Positions 41,278 to 53,261 of a stretch of 64,000 nucleotides of DNA are shown here, piece after piece. The translations under genes and the position numbers were made by a program. Source of the DNA: Thalassia testudinum (lineage: Eukaryota > Streptophyta > Magnoliopsida > Alismatales > Hydrocharitaceae); NCBI GenBank assembly GCA_037157565.1, contig JAZHRO010000002.1, positions 79,534,001 to 79,598,000 of the forward strand, given 5' to 3'. Position 1 is the stretch's first letter. Each line of letters starts with the position of its first letter. The notes under the pieces were generated by a model. That model was not told the origin of the DNA and did no database searches. It saw nothing but the letters and a program-made list of their open reading frames with translations.

Positions 41278-43846
41278 ATGGAGGTTGGTTATGTACGAGG
41301 AAAGGCGAGCAGAGAGGCGAGCCCGGAGAGGGTAAAGGTGCACTTGCCTTCCAAGGCGAGGCAGCTCAGGAAGGTTCATGTCATATACTACTTGTGTAGG
41401 AATGGGCAGCTCGAGCAGCCACATTTTATGGAGGTCCCCCTTCACCCAAACAAGCACCTGAGGCTAAGAGGTAATGCGTGTACGATGGCTCTTAATCCAA
41501 TTACATTGGGTGGTAGTAACTGGTGTTGGAGTGGTGATTTGCATTTCTTTACTTTGGAGCAGATGTGATGGAAAGGCTCGCTGCTCTGAGAGGGAGGGCC
41601 ATGATCTCTCTCTATTCGTGGTCTTGCAAGAGGTATGAATGGAGCTTAATCATCAAGAGGTATTAACCTTTTTGAAACTAACTCTTCTTTCTGCCGTCTT
41701 GCTGAATTGGTGGGGGGAACCAAAAGGAGTTACAAGAATGGGTATGTTTGGAATGATCTCGGAGAGGATGACGTGATATACCCAAGTGATGGTGGTACAG
41801 ACTACATACTCAAAGGTTCCGAAATCTTGGAAGATTGCAGAGGTTTGTAAGATATCCTAAAGTTCTCTACTTAATTTCATGCCATGTGGTCTCTATCTTT
41901 GTTTCTAAAACTTCAGTTTTACTTCCATCTGTTTGTCATTTCAACATGACTAGCTAAGCCATCCCGCGCATCTTCCTCCTCGGAGATCTCTCAAGAAATC
42001 TCATTTAGAAATAACTCAGATTCTCCACAATCTGCATGGGTCTCGAGATAATTCCAAATTGCGAGTGATTGGAGTTTCAATTTGGAAAAAGCACCAACTT
42101 GGTGTTTCCGGAAAATTTTCTGCTTTTTAGGGGAACACACATTATAGACACTGCAAGCGATTAGAAGAGTTCACAAATTGCTGCATTTTATGGTATTAAC
42201 CAAAGGGTACCCATCTTTAAGATTCTCCGAAATGTAGAGAATAGTATGATCATGTTAGATAGATCTCAATTGCAGCCTCCATGATGCAGAAATGTTTAAA
42301 GTTTCTCACAAGCATGACCATGCAGAGGACATCCAGCAGCTGAAAGCCCAAACCAACAAGAGAAATCCACAGCCATTGATCAGCTACAGCCACAACATCC
42401 GACCTGCAGAAGGAACCGCCGATATCGAAGAGGTAGAAGAAGACGATTGCAAAGTCCTTCACCAATGCAACTACAGCCAAACCAAACCCAAGTTGGCAAA
42501 TAGTAGCCACTGCTCTCGTGGCGTCTCCACAGAAGAAGAGCTCGACCACAACCACAACCTCCCATGCAACAAGCAGCAGCTCATAGAGCTCCCCCTCGAC
42601 GAAGAAGGCGCCTCACCACCTTCCTCTGCTTCCTCAGACAAGACAACCATAATCACCCAGGAGCCCAACAACAGCTTCCCAAACAACACCACCACCACCA
42701 CCAATTACCAAAGCTCAGAGCCACAGATGAAGGCACTGACGTCGGTGCTCCACCACCTCATTGCCTGTGGCAACCCAATGACCATGAAGAGGAGGGCGAG
42801 CCTCCTCATGAAGTCACCTCTCTCCTCCACCACCACCAGAAAAAGTGACAACAACAACAACAGTAGTGGTGGTGGTGGGAATTGTGGAAGTGGTAGGAAG
42901 AGTAGTGTTGGGGGGCTTCAGAGAGGGGTCCTCTGCCGAGTTGCAGCCGCGAGGGCGGTGATGGAGGATGACGAGATGATGAACGAGATCAGATACATGT
43001 CGGAGAATCCAAGATTCGGTTGCCAGCAGCTGGAGGAGAAGGAGTACTTCAGTGGCAGCATTGTGGAGGCAATGTCAACCGACGCGAGGGGGAGCGCACC
43101 ACAGCCTTCTCTCAAGAAGTCTTCATCTTACAATGAGGAGAGGTTTGATTTCCCTTTCTTACTTTTATATTTTTCCATTATTCATCTTATGTAAAATCCT
43201 AACAAGTTCAGCCTCAACTACCATTTTGTTGCTTGTTGCTCTGCTTACCTGAATTAGAATTTTGACTCAAGCTAATAAATGTTATTCTCAATACCATGGT
43301 CATCAAAGTACCTATTAGATGTATTTATGTACACACTACTTACGGTTATCTATATAGGTACCATATAACCAGGTGCTTTTAACTTTAAAGCATATAGACA
43401 GTACAGGATTTCATCTTTTTGTCCCCGCAAAATTATTTTCCTTGATACAGTTTGCTAAGAAAAAAACATGGGTTTGGATGATGCATAAGTAGAAAACATT
43501 TAGTCTCTAATATCCACAGGAATCACTTTTCCAGGCATGTTACTTTACACAATTCTTTCTGGAAGATTATAAGTTCACATGATGAAATTGGAAATGCTGT
43601 TGGGTGCCAAACCAAGGAAAGAAGAGTTCTAAACGTGACTTCTCTCTAACTTTATCTGTTGCTTTCTTGATGTTGATTAGTTAAGTTAATATCTAGGGCA
43701 TACTTGTCGTTGTTATGTGCAGGAGCAGCAAGTGCAGACTTGGGGATGATAGGGTGATTAAGGTGGAGGAGAAGGGTGTGAAAGGTGGGTGCATCCCAAG
43801 CAAGAAGAGATCATCCTCTAAGCAGCAACAAAAGGCAGGGAAATAG
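41278..43846 (+). CDS. SOK: SOSEKI family polarity protein (DUF966), five exons
   Basis: Exons 41278-41470, 41563-41632, 41727-41842, 42290-43142 and 43723-43846 are joined by GT-AG introns with matching phases and give 451 residues ending in TAG. Residues about 32-126 ([63 protein letters not shown]) are the N-terminal DIX-like domain of SOSEKI proteins, which polymerises and places the protein at a cell corner or edge. Later come the conserved [16 protein letters not shown] (about 285-300), [10 protein letters not shown] and [20 protein letters not shown] (about 363-382) blocks, then a basic tail. The middle is low complexity (His, Thr, Ser, Asn, Gly). The start at 41278 is chosen because MEV-Y leads directly into the domain. 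No damage is seen; it is probably functional. It stands alone between retroelements. Confidence 0.92.
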
Positions 43847-45245
43847 CCAGCAGCAACACCACCAATGGAGAAATGGCAACAGAGAGTAGTTGGTTGGGGT
43901 CAGACAGGTCAATTACTAAGGGGTCTACATCCACTGCACATTCGTATGAGCCTTGAGAGAAGGACTTACGTAGCTAGCTTTTCTTAATTGCAGATTCTTC
44001 TGCCTTGCAGATGCTGCTGTAGAAAAAGGAGCAATCTGTATCTGGATTCTATGGGATCTTGTGGGACCTTGCGATTGGTTATTTATATGCTGCTAAGAGC
44101 ATAATGTTTCACCTTTTATTTCATGCGCAGGCTATACCAGTGACTACTTTTTGAAATTCAAGCCCAGTAACTAACTTCTACTGCACGCAATACTCTGGTT
44201 TATAATCACTTATCTCCTTTCTCTCGTGTCACTACTTTCACCATTGGATTGCTTTTATTTATCTGTAGTTGTCCCGCGTCAAATATTGCTAATCACCATT
44301 GACGATAAAAGAGAATGGTGAAGGATCAAACCATAGGAAGATAGAGGACCATTTCTCTTTTCCATGAGCAATGGGCAATGGAGTGGATCCTAAGTGTCTT
44401 TTTTTTATATTTTTTTGGAAAAAAAGGACCCCAAGTTTTTAACCTAGCAAAGGAAGGGCACATGGAAGAACAGCCGTAAGTTCAAGTTCATGTGAACGTA
44501 TAGCGCATGCTAAGGGGAAGTAAAGATGATGATGTGGAATATTTTCCTCCTTTATGTAAGCTTGTGGTTAATTTAAGGAAGGGATTTGCTAGCTTGGGGA
44601 GATAGGCTGGGGAGATATCCTATGAATTGGCAAGGAATGTCTATGTGGAAAGAGAGATTAGAAGACAGAAGCAAACGTGTCATATCTTGAATGATAGCTG
44701 GTGTTGGGAAAAAAAGGTGTTAGCTTGACCTCTCTTCAATCCATGTTAGGCTAAAACCAGATGAAGAGCTGAAGCCAAGGTAAATTATGAGAGGATATCC
44801 TCCCATGTAAATGGGAGAAAACTGCAACTTTGAAGGGATCCCTCGAAACTTGACCCTAATTGATCAAAACCTTTATAGTTCGAGACTCAATTGATAATTA
44901 CTCAATAAAAGTCAAACTACCTATTTGTTAAGAAGCGAGATTAATATTCTAAAGCAGATGACAGTGAATTTGTTATATTCATTGCAACCAACAAATATAC
45001 AAGAGAAATACCCAACATACGGTTATAATTATCCACATGATATGTTTTGAGGGATTTCTGATATAAAACGTTTTTTTAATCAGAAAAAATTATCTCAACT
45101 AGAAGTATTTGTACGATACAAATGGGAAGGAGAGTCAAGATTCTATTCTCCCATGTAACATATGAGACTTGACTAGACGAAATCTGCTGGTCTAACTATC
45201 AACATGTTTTAGCCATGTCATCACTCTTTACGATTTCTTTTTCCC
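43847..45245. other. 3' flank of SOSEKI, nothing recognised
   Basis: It should contain the 3' UTR and intergenic DNA up to the LINE tail at 45246. No ORF or repeat family is supported. Confidence 0.5.
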
Positions 45246-45275
45246 TTTTTTTTTTTTTTTTTGAAGCGTAAGTTT

Positions 45276-46068
45276 TCATTGCTTCAATCGGCAACCATAC
45301 AAATTACAACCAATATCAGACTCCCAAGAACCCCGAGACTCAGCCGTAATACAGTGCTTTGCTAACTTATGGGCTTGACAAACCTGAGCACTAGGGACTC
45401 TTAAAACAGGGAATTCCTGTAACAAGCTTTTACAATTTAGGACCACATGGTTAGTTTTCCAGCCTGGTTGCTGACCATTCATAACGTGACTTACTGGGGC
45501 AGCAGCATCACTAAGAATAACCCCATTAGTGTAAGCCAACTTCAAGGCAAAGGTAAGGCCTTGATTGATGGCAATAGTCTCTGCTTCTTCACTTTAGATG
45601 GTGTCACACTTAACTGTTTGGGCTGCAATGATCTTCGCATCACCATTCTGGATAACAGTAGCAATAGTTGAGAAAGAAGGTGAGACTACAGCATCAACCA
45701 GCACCACGCATTCAGCATTGAGATCAAAGCTTGCTGAACTTGTTGCTCCTTTCTCGCATTATTCAGTGGGCAGCCATGAGGCCAATCAATTGGCTGAATA
45801 AAAACTCCTCATGGCTTCTGTTCGTTTGATAACTTCCTTCTACACTTGAGGGGATTCCTCCCCTCCTTGCTTCACAGCAATGTAGCCATAAGGAATGACC
45901 AATATAGAAAGGAAGTAAACCATCTTTACCCATCTTCTCTAAGGAATCCACAAATTGAAAATATTTTTGCAGCCAGCCAGTGTCATTAAAATCAATTCTA
46001 ACTTCATAGAACCAAACTGCATGGGCAAAGGGTGATGAAATCTTCCCGTCCACTCTTGCAAGATTCAC
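45276..46068 (-). pseudogene. LINE RNase H and preceding C-terminal region
   Basis: The end part (LKLAYTNGVILSDAAAP, NHVVLNCKSLLQEFPVLRV, VCQAHKLAKHCIT) resembles the plant LINE RNase H (RVT_3 type), in which the AH-LAK box is near the C-terminus. The piece before (45763-46068) has WFYEVRIDFNDT and lies in another frame. The active-site acidic residues are not all visible. Confidence 0.6.
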
Positions 46069-46301
46069 AAGTGGGATCTATCCCTTCAATTCTTTGAACC
46101 AAAAGATCTTTAACTGCCAGCGCACCAACCTCTGCCTTCCATAAGAAATTCCTGGTCCTACGCACAAATTTTAACTTCCAGATTTTCTTACAGTTCCTAA
46201 TGGTGTCTTCTCAATATGTAGTCTTTCCCATGCTGCTTTAATAAAGCTTGATATGCTGATTTTATGGGAAAAACTCCTTTTGGGTGTTCACTCCAAATAA
46301 G

Positions 46302-47027
46302 TTAATTTTCCCTACCCAAATGCAAAGGAACTACAACAATCCTTTCTGCAACTTCAGCTGGGAAAATCTGACCAACGAGTTCCTCATTCCACTGGCTACC
46401 AATGTTTTGCTGTAAATCACTGAATTTTGAAGGAAGCCAACTTCTAGCATTAGCTGGGAATATCTGATATGGCCACCCTCTCAACCAAGTTTCTCTCCAG
46501 ATATCAATCTTCTGCCCATAACCAACTAACCAAGTGGCACCTGAGAAAATACATCCTTGGACAGAATAGATTGCTGTCATGGAGGACGAATCTCCTACCC
46601 TTCGTATGTAATCCAAAATGTGCCATTGGGAAAATACTTGGCTTTTAAGAGCAATTTCCAAAATCCATTTTCATCATTAATCATCCTCCACCCATCTTCA
46701 TCAAGAACACCCAGAGTTTCTAAAACCAAGACCCCCACAACCCACCCCCCCCCCCCCCCCCCCCCCCCGATGCTTTGGAAGACAAATAGAAGCACATGCC
46801 TTGGCATAGAAATGGTGCTAACCATCCTCATACCTCCACCAAAAATCCCGTGCAATTTTGTCAATTGTTGCACAAAGATTCTTAGTGAAGAAATGAGTGA
46901 ACATCAAATGATTTGGAGTGGCAAGGAGTGAGGATTTGATTAGAACTCCTCTACCTGCCCATGATAAAGTCTTGCTCTTCCAGCCAGCCAACTTCTTTTG
47001 ACATTTTGTGGTAATCATCTCCTTCAA
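46302..47027 (-). pseudogene. LINE post-RT region with a poly-C expansion
   Basis: Blocks such as KKLAGWKSKTLSWAGRGVLI, WWRYEDG and LKAKYFPNGTFW, then GSQWNEELVGQIFPAEVAERI, are standard in the part after RT in plant LINEs. Within it an uninterrupted run of 24 C (46745-46768) encodes Gly in one frame and breaks the others. Confidence 0.75.
46745..46768. repeat. homopolymer of 24 C
   Basis: Continuous C from 46745 to 46768, preceded by CCCCCACAACCCA. G-run on the LINE sense strand. Confidence 0.95.
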
Positions 47028-47270
47028 GCTCTTCTACCTTCTAGTCTCCGCAATTGGGTAATCATCTCCTTTTTGTCCATCAATTTAACCTCGAGTTCTT
47101 CTTGGACAGCTTTCCTTATATCTTCCTCCACACCTTTGCCAAAAAATACTCTAGACTTCAAGCAGTTGACCTTTGTCCAGAGTAATCTTCATAGTTGGAG
47201 AGAATATCTTTTAAAGCTCGTTCTTTCTCCAAAGTGACTTGAGCGAACAAAAATGGTGCCATCCACAACA

Positions 47271-47906
47271 TTAGATGAGCGTCCATAGAAGCATCCTTTG
47301 TAATTTTGTAACGTAAGATGGATCTAGAATGGAGAGCAAAAGCAAGAGAGCAAGAAATAAATTCAAAGCATAGAATAAAAAGATAAGGAGAGGTAGGGCA
47401 CCCTTGTCTAACACCTCGAGTGGGAAAAATAGTGTTTTAGTGTTGCCAATAACTATTGCTTCAAAAGTAGTAAAGGAAATACAAGGCATAATGAGATTGA
47501 CAAGAGAACATGGGAAATGCAATTGACTCAAAAAAACATGAATGAACCTCCACTCTAATCTATCAAAGGCCTTTTCCATGTCTAGCTTAACGACCATAGT
47601 TCCTACTTTCCTCTTTGCTTTCTTCATCGTGTGAATGATTTCCTTAGCAAGCACTACATTGTCTGCAACTTGATGACCAGCCAAAAAATCGGGTTGATTC
47701 ATTGCTACAAGTCTTTGTAGTACAAGTTGGATTCTACTAGTTCCCAATTTAGCCACCAATTTATAAAGAGTATTGGTTAGACTAATTAGGCGATAATCCT
47801 TTGGCTCAACAGGATTAATTACCTTGGGAACCAAGGCAAGAGAGATCTTGCTCATTTGCTTGGGCATTGTGGAAGAACTGTAGTAATGCTGAACAAAATT
47901 CACCAC
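47271..47906 (-). pseudogene. LINE reverse transcriptase fragment
   Basis: ISLALVPKVINPVEPKDYRL and ISLTNTLYKLVAK are the LIPK and RPISL blocks. DNVVLAKEIIHTMKK and VVKLDMEKAFDRLEW are the fingers and the motif A (D-EKAFD). The catalytic FADD block expected further on is not found in this frame, which loses register near 47420. Confidence 0.85.
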
Positions 47907-48817
47907 TTCTCAGCCAACTGAGCTCCATCTTTTTTGATAAAAAAGTGTAGGGTAACCATCCGGACTCAAGCTTTTGCATGGAGACATATGGAAAAGAATG
48001 TTCTTAATTTCCTCTTCCAGGGGGATAGAAGAGCTCCAACTCATTTCATTATTAGTAAGCCAATCACTCTCATTGAAAATAATAGGCAATTAAGAACTAG
48101 TAGACTGGGTTGGAAGAGACTGTGAAAATGTTCCCAAAAGCAATTAATAATCTTCTTCTAATCACTAGTCTCTTCTCCTGATGGAAGCCTCAACCACTCA
48201 ATCTTATTCTTCTTTCTATTCATTGCATAGAGATAGTAAAATTTTGTGTTATGATCTCCACCTTCTAACCAGTGGTGCCTCGACCTCTGGCACCGATATA
48301 TCTCTTCCTATAAAACCCGCTCGTAGCGGTGGTTCTACTTTGCTTCCTTTTCATGGGATTCTTCAGAAGGAGAACCATCCTATGAGGTTACAATGTTGTC
48401 TTCAAGATTCTTCTCTTTTACTTTCCAATTCACCTCTTCAAATTTATTCCAATGTGTGAGATCTTCTGCCAATTTTGATCATTTTTCCCAAATAGGGATC
48501 TGATCCTGCCCCTAACATTGCCAACTCTTATCCACCATGTCTTCGTAAGAGCTTGTTAGCCACCAGTTGGCTTTAAAATGCCAAATGTTACTTCTGAATT
48601 ATGGCTTTCTCTGTCTTTAGCAAAATAGGGCTATGATCAGACCCAATGGCTAGCAAATGCAATACTCCCTCCTTTGCAAAGATAGTCTCCAATCACTTGA
48701 AACAAAAACACAATCCAATCTCTCTATTTAAGCATTCAGGCTACCTTCTATTGGACCATGTAAAAGCCTGCCCAGCAAACCCAAGATCCATCAATCCAAG
48801 CATGCTTATAAAACATC

Positions 48818-49147
48818 TTAAATGGTTAACCCTCTACTTGGAATGGCTTGCCCCCCCATCTTATCAGCACCACTTAGGATGGTGTTGAAAGCACCAATGC
48901 ACACGAGGTTACCAACATATCCCTCTAAAAGCCTTCCCATCCTTTCCCAAAAAGCCCTTCTCTTGCCTTGCTTAGGGCTACCATGCACACATAAATGATA
49001 CCATGAGCAAGAGTTCTGATGAACATTAACTAACATGCAATGTTTCTCAAAATATAAAAGCTGCATAGCCAAATAATCCTTGTACAAAAGACAAAGGGCA
49101 CTTGATCTGCCTTTTGAATCAACTGAATAGTAGCTAAAACCTCTCAT
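48818..49147 (-). pseudogene. LINE AP-endonuclease fragment
   Basis: GRSSALCLLYKDYLAMQLLY, VHGSPKQGKRRAFWERMGRL and VCIGAFNTILSGADKMGG are the central endonuclease blocks; the last normally reads GDFN, so a catalytic Asp is changed to Ala here. Confidence 0.8.
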
Positions 49148-49569
49148 TCTTCTAAGGACATGACCAGCCTCTTCTTACAAATATGAGTTGAAACAAACAC
49201 AATTGAAGCTACGATGGCCCTAACAAAGCTCTTCAAATGACAAATTGCAGAGGCAGTCCTAAGACCTCTGCAATTTCATGAGTAGGTTCATTTTGGAGGG
49301 GGCAGCTGATTAGGCTCGGATGCCAAAGGCCCAGAAGCTTCAATTTCCATCAACTTCAGCTTTTTTTACCGAATTTGATTTGTTCTAGAGCATGGTCATC
49401 TCCCTTCCACTTTTACATTGGGTACTGGTTCTCCTTATATTCTTCAGCTGCTGCCACTCTTGCAATCCTCTTAAAACTGTGCTTTTTCTTTTTAAGAGAT
49501 TACTCAACTACAACCTCCTTCAGCATACCAGCTTCTTCAAAATTGACCATATTTTGAACCATTTTGCTC

Positions 49570-49637
49570 TAATCTCTAATTACTAATGTGCGAGGAACTA
49601 AGCTAATCTCTAATTACTAATGTGTGAGGAACTGGAC
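49570..49637. repeat. 34-bp tandem duplication
   Basis: TAATCTCTAATTACTAATGT then G-GAGGAACT occurs twice with a period of 34 bp (from 49570 and from 49604), inside the LINE between endonuclease and ORF1. Confidence 0.85.
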
Positions 49638-50229
49638 TTAGGGTCGATGCCCATTGGGATAGGGTTATTGTTGGTAGATATGGGCTCGGTTTGGTGAGTG
49701 AGGTGAGGCCTTTTGAGGCTTTTGGGGGACTGGTATAGGCTTTGTTTTAGTGGGTCCATGGACATTATTTTCAGGAGGTTTCTTGATGGGTGCAGTCTAC
49801 AATAATGGAGATGTCTGCCTGGTGGTGGGGTTAGGGAGGGAAGGGGATTTTGAGGTGGAGTGGCATTGGAGATTTGGTATTTAAGGTAATATCAACATTC
49901 TCTGTATTTACTGGGGAAAGTGTAGAAGGGTTACCTGTAATTAGTATGTGAGGTTGGGAGGCAGAAGGTTCAAGACATTCTATTTCCACGCTATGTCAGC
50001 CAAAGGCTTCTTTTGATTCACTACATCACTAACAAGCACAATTAATACATCGTTGGCAGCCTCTCTGCACACACAATCTTCCATGAATTCATCACCTCCT
50101 TCACACCCTGACAGGTCTCTAATCATCTCTGGTGAGTTCTCAGGCCCTTGATCAACAGCTGCTCTGTCACTACAAGTTCCTAGAAGCTCTAATATCATCC
50201 CATTTGTATTCAATACCTTCTAAGATCTT

Positions 50230-50762
50230 CTACCGCATCTCATGAGATGGAACTTGCAAGATTTCTTCTTTAGCAAGGAGTAACCTATCACATTCTCCAA
50301 CTTCATGACCCATTCGTTCACAAAAGATATAGTACCTAGGGAGCCGTTCATATTTTAAGGGAGTGCTCATTTTGCCTCCATTGATTGTTGTAACCTCAAC
50401 TTCTCTAATGAAAGGTCTCTTAATAGGGATCTCCACCCTTATCCGTACAAATCAACTCCCCCTTGATTTATTGAGATCTACATCCTCAACTTTTCCCAAG
50501 GACGTTCCCAGTTGTAAGAGAGGGCAGACCTGCACCTATATTCAAGTGGAAGGTCAGAGACTTGCACCCATAATAGAGCAATGTCAAATTTATATTTGGA
50601 AGGTTTGGCATTCAATTTCCCAACTGTTGTAAGGAGTAAGTTCCCATCTAAATGCCATGGTGCTCTGTTTAACATTAAACGCATATTGAATTGATCTTGA
50701 AGGTAGCCACCCAAATGCCTTCCACCACCTCTACAATTGAAGGGGGAGACAGAAACAATCAA
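50230..50762 (-). pseudogene. LINE ORF1 (DUF4283 and zinc knuckle)
   Basis: FNMRLMLNRAPWHLDGNLLL and ALLWVQVSDLPLEYR are the DUF4283 pattern (PW-FD--LL, FWVQ-xxLP). The next piece has LKYERLPRYYIFCERMGHEV and GECD, a zinc knuckle in which the first Cys is replaced (Y-xxC-xxxGHxxxxC). It would be the RNA-binding partner of the pol ORF. Confidence 0.75.
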
Positions 50763-51530
50763 ACCTTAGTGACAACTTCTATGATTGCCCATAGCCGAAC
50801 CTTCCTCTTCGTATACACTTCAAACATCTCTTCCATTTGTAAAGATCATTGAGATCTTTGTGTGTAACTTTGACTTGCACCTTTTCTTCTTCCTACTACA
50901 ATAGCTTTTGGATGGCCACAATCAATGATGGTTCATCCTTGTCTATGCTAGCTAGAGAGGAGGGACCTAATGAATGCAGTATAAATGCAAAGAGATCTGG
51001 TAGCTAGGTGGGAATGTATGCATAAGAAACATTAAGTAAAGGTAGCCAACAGAGATAGGTAAGACACATGAGAAAGGCCTTACACGAAATAAAACTAGCA
51101 AATAGAGCACACTAAATAAGAGTATGAGAATGGACTGAAGAAGATAATTGGCAAAGAATGAAGAGAGAAATGCGAATGGAGAACAAAGATTGAAGAAAAT
51201 AGTTATAAAGCAGCGCAACTAGCACCACCTCCAGATGGTTAGGAAAGGGGTTCCCATAAAGAGGGGAGAGGAACACTTGCACACTAATCAGTTGAATCAG
51301 GGCAAGGTTGGTTATTGGTCCAACAAGTTGGACCAAATGGTTCCGTCCACTTTTTTAAATCATACAACCTCTTTATGCTCAAGCATATAACTGGAAAACA
51401 AAAATTGATCATTGTTGCCTGAAAACAAAAAACACAATCCAACCATACAGATCTCCATTGTTCAGACCCTGGATCCTGATCAAGAATCGGCAACCTTCCA
51501 GAGGCCACCTAGTTCCTAGACTACTATAGG

Positions 51531-53261
51531 GGAAGGGCCTAGGTGCAGTCGTTGGGGATGCGTTTGTTTACCATTTTCCTCTTCAAGGAAAAGTACTTTT
51601 CTAAGCTTCTGGATGATAGAAGATGGTTATGTAGTGAACTAGTCAACAGATGTTTTGAAATTTTTGGGTAATAGCAGATATTCATCTCCAGAGAAAGAAG
51701 ACACTTGATTTACTAAAAAGTGTCAAGGTTATACCATTCCAAGGCATGTCAATCTAAGATTAAAGAAGATGAATTAGAATGTAAGATGTTAGCCATATGT
51801 ATATGAACATGTAGAAGATTTGGGCACAAGTAGAGCCACCATATGTTACCAAGTTCTAGGATATTGGCACTGACATTTTCTGACAACGCCAATGCACGGT
51901 AGTGACTACTTTCTTTTCCTGACCAAATGAAAGACGTAATCCTTAAAAGTAGATGCCTTTCTCCAGATTTTGCCATAGGTCTTCATCTCAATTAGATTTA
52001 GGTCTACGCCAGAGTAATTACAAATGGCATCAAGCTCATTAACCAGTCAAAAACCTGGAAACTATATATGTGACAGATTAAGTACTGCACCATAAAAATA
52101 AATGGTAGAAGCAATCTCTGAAGTCTTTATGAGACACCTTTGAAATCTAATATCTATGTAGTAGTTCACTAATTGATCGCGTAAAAACCCTACGGAAGAT
52201 GTTATAATTTTGATTTGCCAAAACAAAATTCAAAAACTCAATTAGAAGTTGTAACATTCGAAACAGTCTCACATTTGAAACTCCTCAAATTGAAAAGTAA
52301 AATATAAAGGATAGAAAATCACTGCTAAACGACTTAAATATTTTGAGTGATGCTTTTGAATCTATTAAAAACAAACCCAACGAATTTTCAAAAAAAAAAA
52401 ATATATATATATATACCCAACGAATTATCAAGAGCAGTTTTCAAGGTTTTACCACTTTTATCACACCAAGTCCTTAAATGCTACCAGAAATAGAGGCAAT
52501 TACTCAAAAAGATATGAATGGCATTGCCTACCCTCATCAGTGCCCACTACATGAAGGCAACTTTTGGATCATGAGATGCTTCCAAGAAAAGGATCATAGA
52601 AGGAAAAGAGCATTTTCATTCTTTCAGCATACGGTTATACCAAAATGTGCATTGGTCCAAACAACCCAAGTGCACATACGAATATTCTTGCTTTTAAGTA
52701 TAAACCACCTGGAGATATTGAGCCTACAACCAGCAACTGGATCTATCTAAAAACACGCTAAAAATACAATTCATGAAGCCTGTTATGTATAACATTTTTG
52801 CACTCGCCACCACACTTAAAGTTATGTATGCCAATAGAGAACGTATCAATCCACCACGGCAGGACCATCATCGATTTACCAGTTTCATGCTTACATGCCA
52901 ATGGCTTGAATGTGGCTCCACCTTACTCTTCAATTATTAGCTACTTCAAAGACTGCAAGACATGCCTACTATTTCATTAGATCCATACCAAGGTTGGCAA
53001 CATGCTTCTCAAGGGCGTCAAAAGGAGATGAGGGTATATTATTTTCCTTATAGAAGATCAAGCTGTAATCGTGGATACCCAAAAGCAATTAATTTACAAC
53101 TTACAGCTGCAATAAAGCATCTATAAATACTTGATTGACCCAAAACAGTAGCTCTATGCACGTAGAAGATCCATCTGCATGCTGAGACGCATCACTTCCT
53201 CCACGTTATTGTTTAGAGTACCGATTGATTTTGGGAACATCCTCGGTTTGTAACAGGTTCA
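51531..53261. other. 3' region of the RING-CH gene and spacer
   Basis: Presumably the 3' UTR of the minus-strand RING-CH gene (downstream of the stop at 53262) and spacer. An inserted (A)n(TA)n unit between two copies of CCCAACGAATT lies at 52378-52430. No further gene is supported. Confidence 0.5.
52378..52432. repeat. poly(A)/TA unit between direct repeats
   Basis: CCCAACGAATTTTCAA is followed by a run of A, then TA repeats, then CCCAACGAATTATCAA. The two flanks match at 15 of 16 positions. Confidence 0.8.

Larger units (their letters stand above)
45246..51530 (-). mobile_element. LINE with C-terminal RNase H, near full length, decayed
   Basis: The minus strand holds, from right to left: leader, ORF1 (DUF4283 and zinc knuckle), AP-endonuclease, reverse transcriptase, C-terminal region, RNase H and a 17-A tail (T run 45246-45262). 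Frames are broken many times. The 5' end near 51530 is an estimate. The left flank reads TTTACGATTTCTTTTTCCC and a similar TTTACCATTTTCCTCTTC lies at 51567, a weak candidate for the target duplication. It lies between SOSEKI and the RING-CH gene. Confidence 0.82.

Noticed and set aside
42250..42704. Minus-strand open frames opposite SOSEKI exon 4
   Set aside because: Val/Leu-rich shadow of the His/Thr/Asn-rich coding strand.
52478..52980. Plus-strand ORFs of 60-90 codons between LINE and RING-CH gene
   Set aside because: Low-complexity, no family and in the probable 3' region of the opposite-strand gene.
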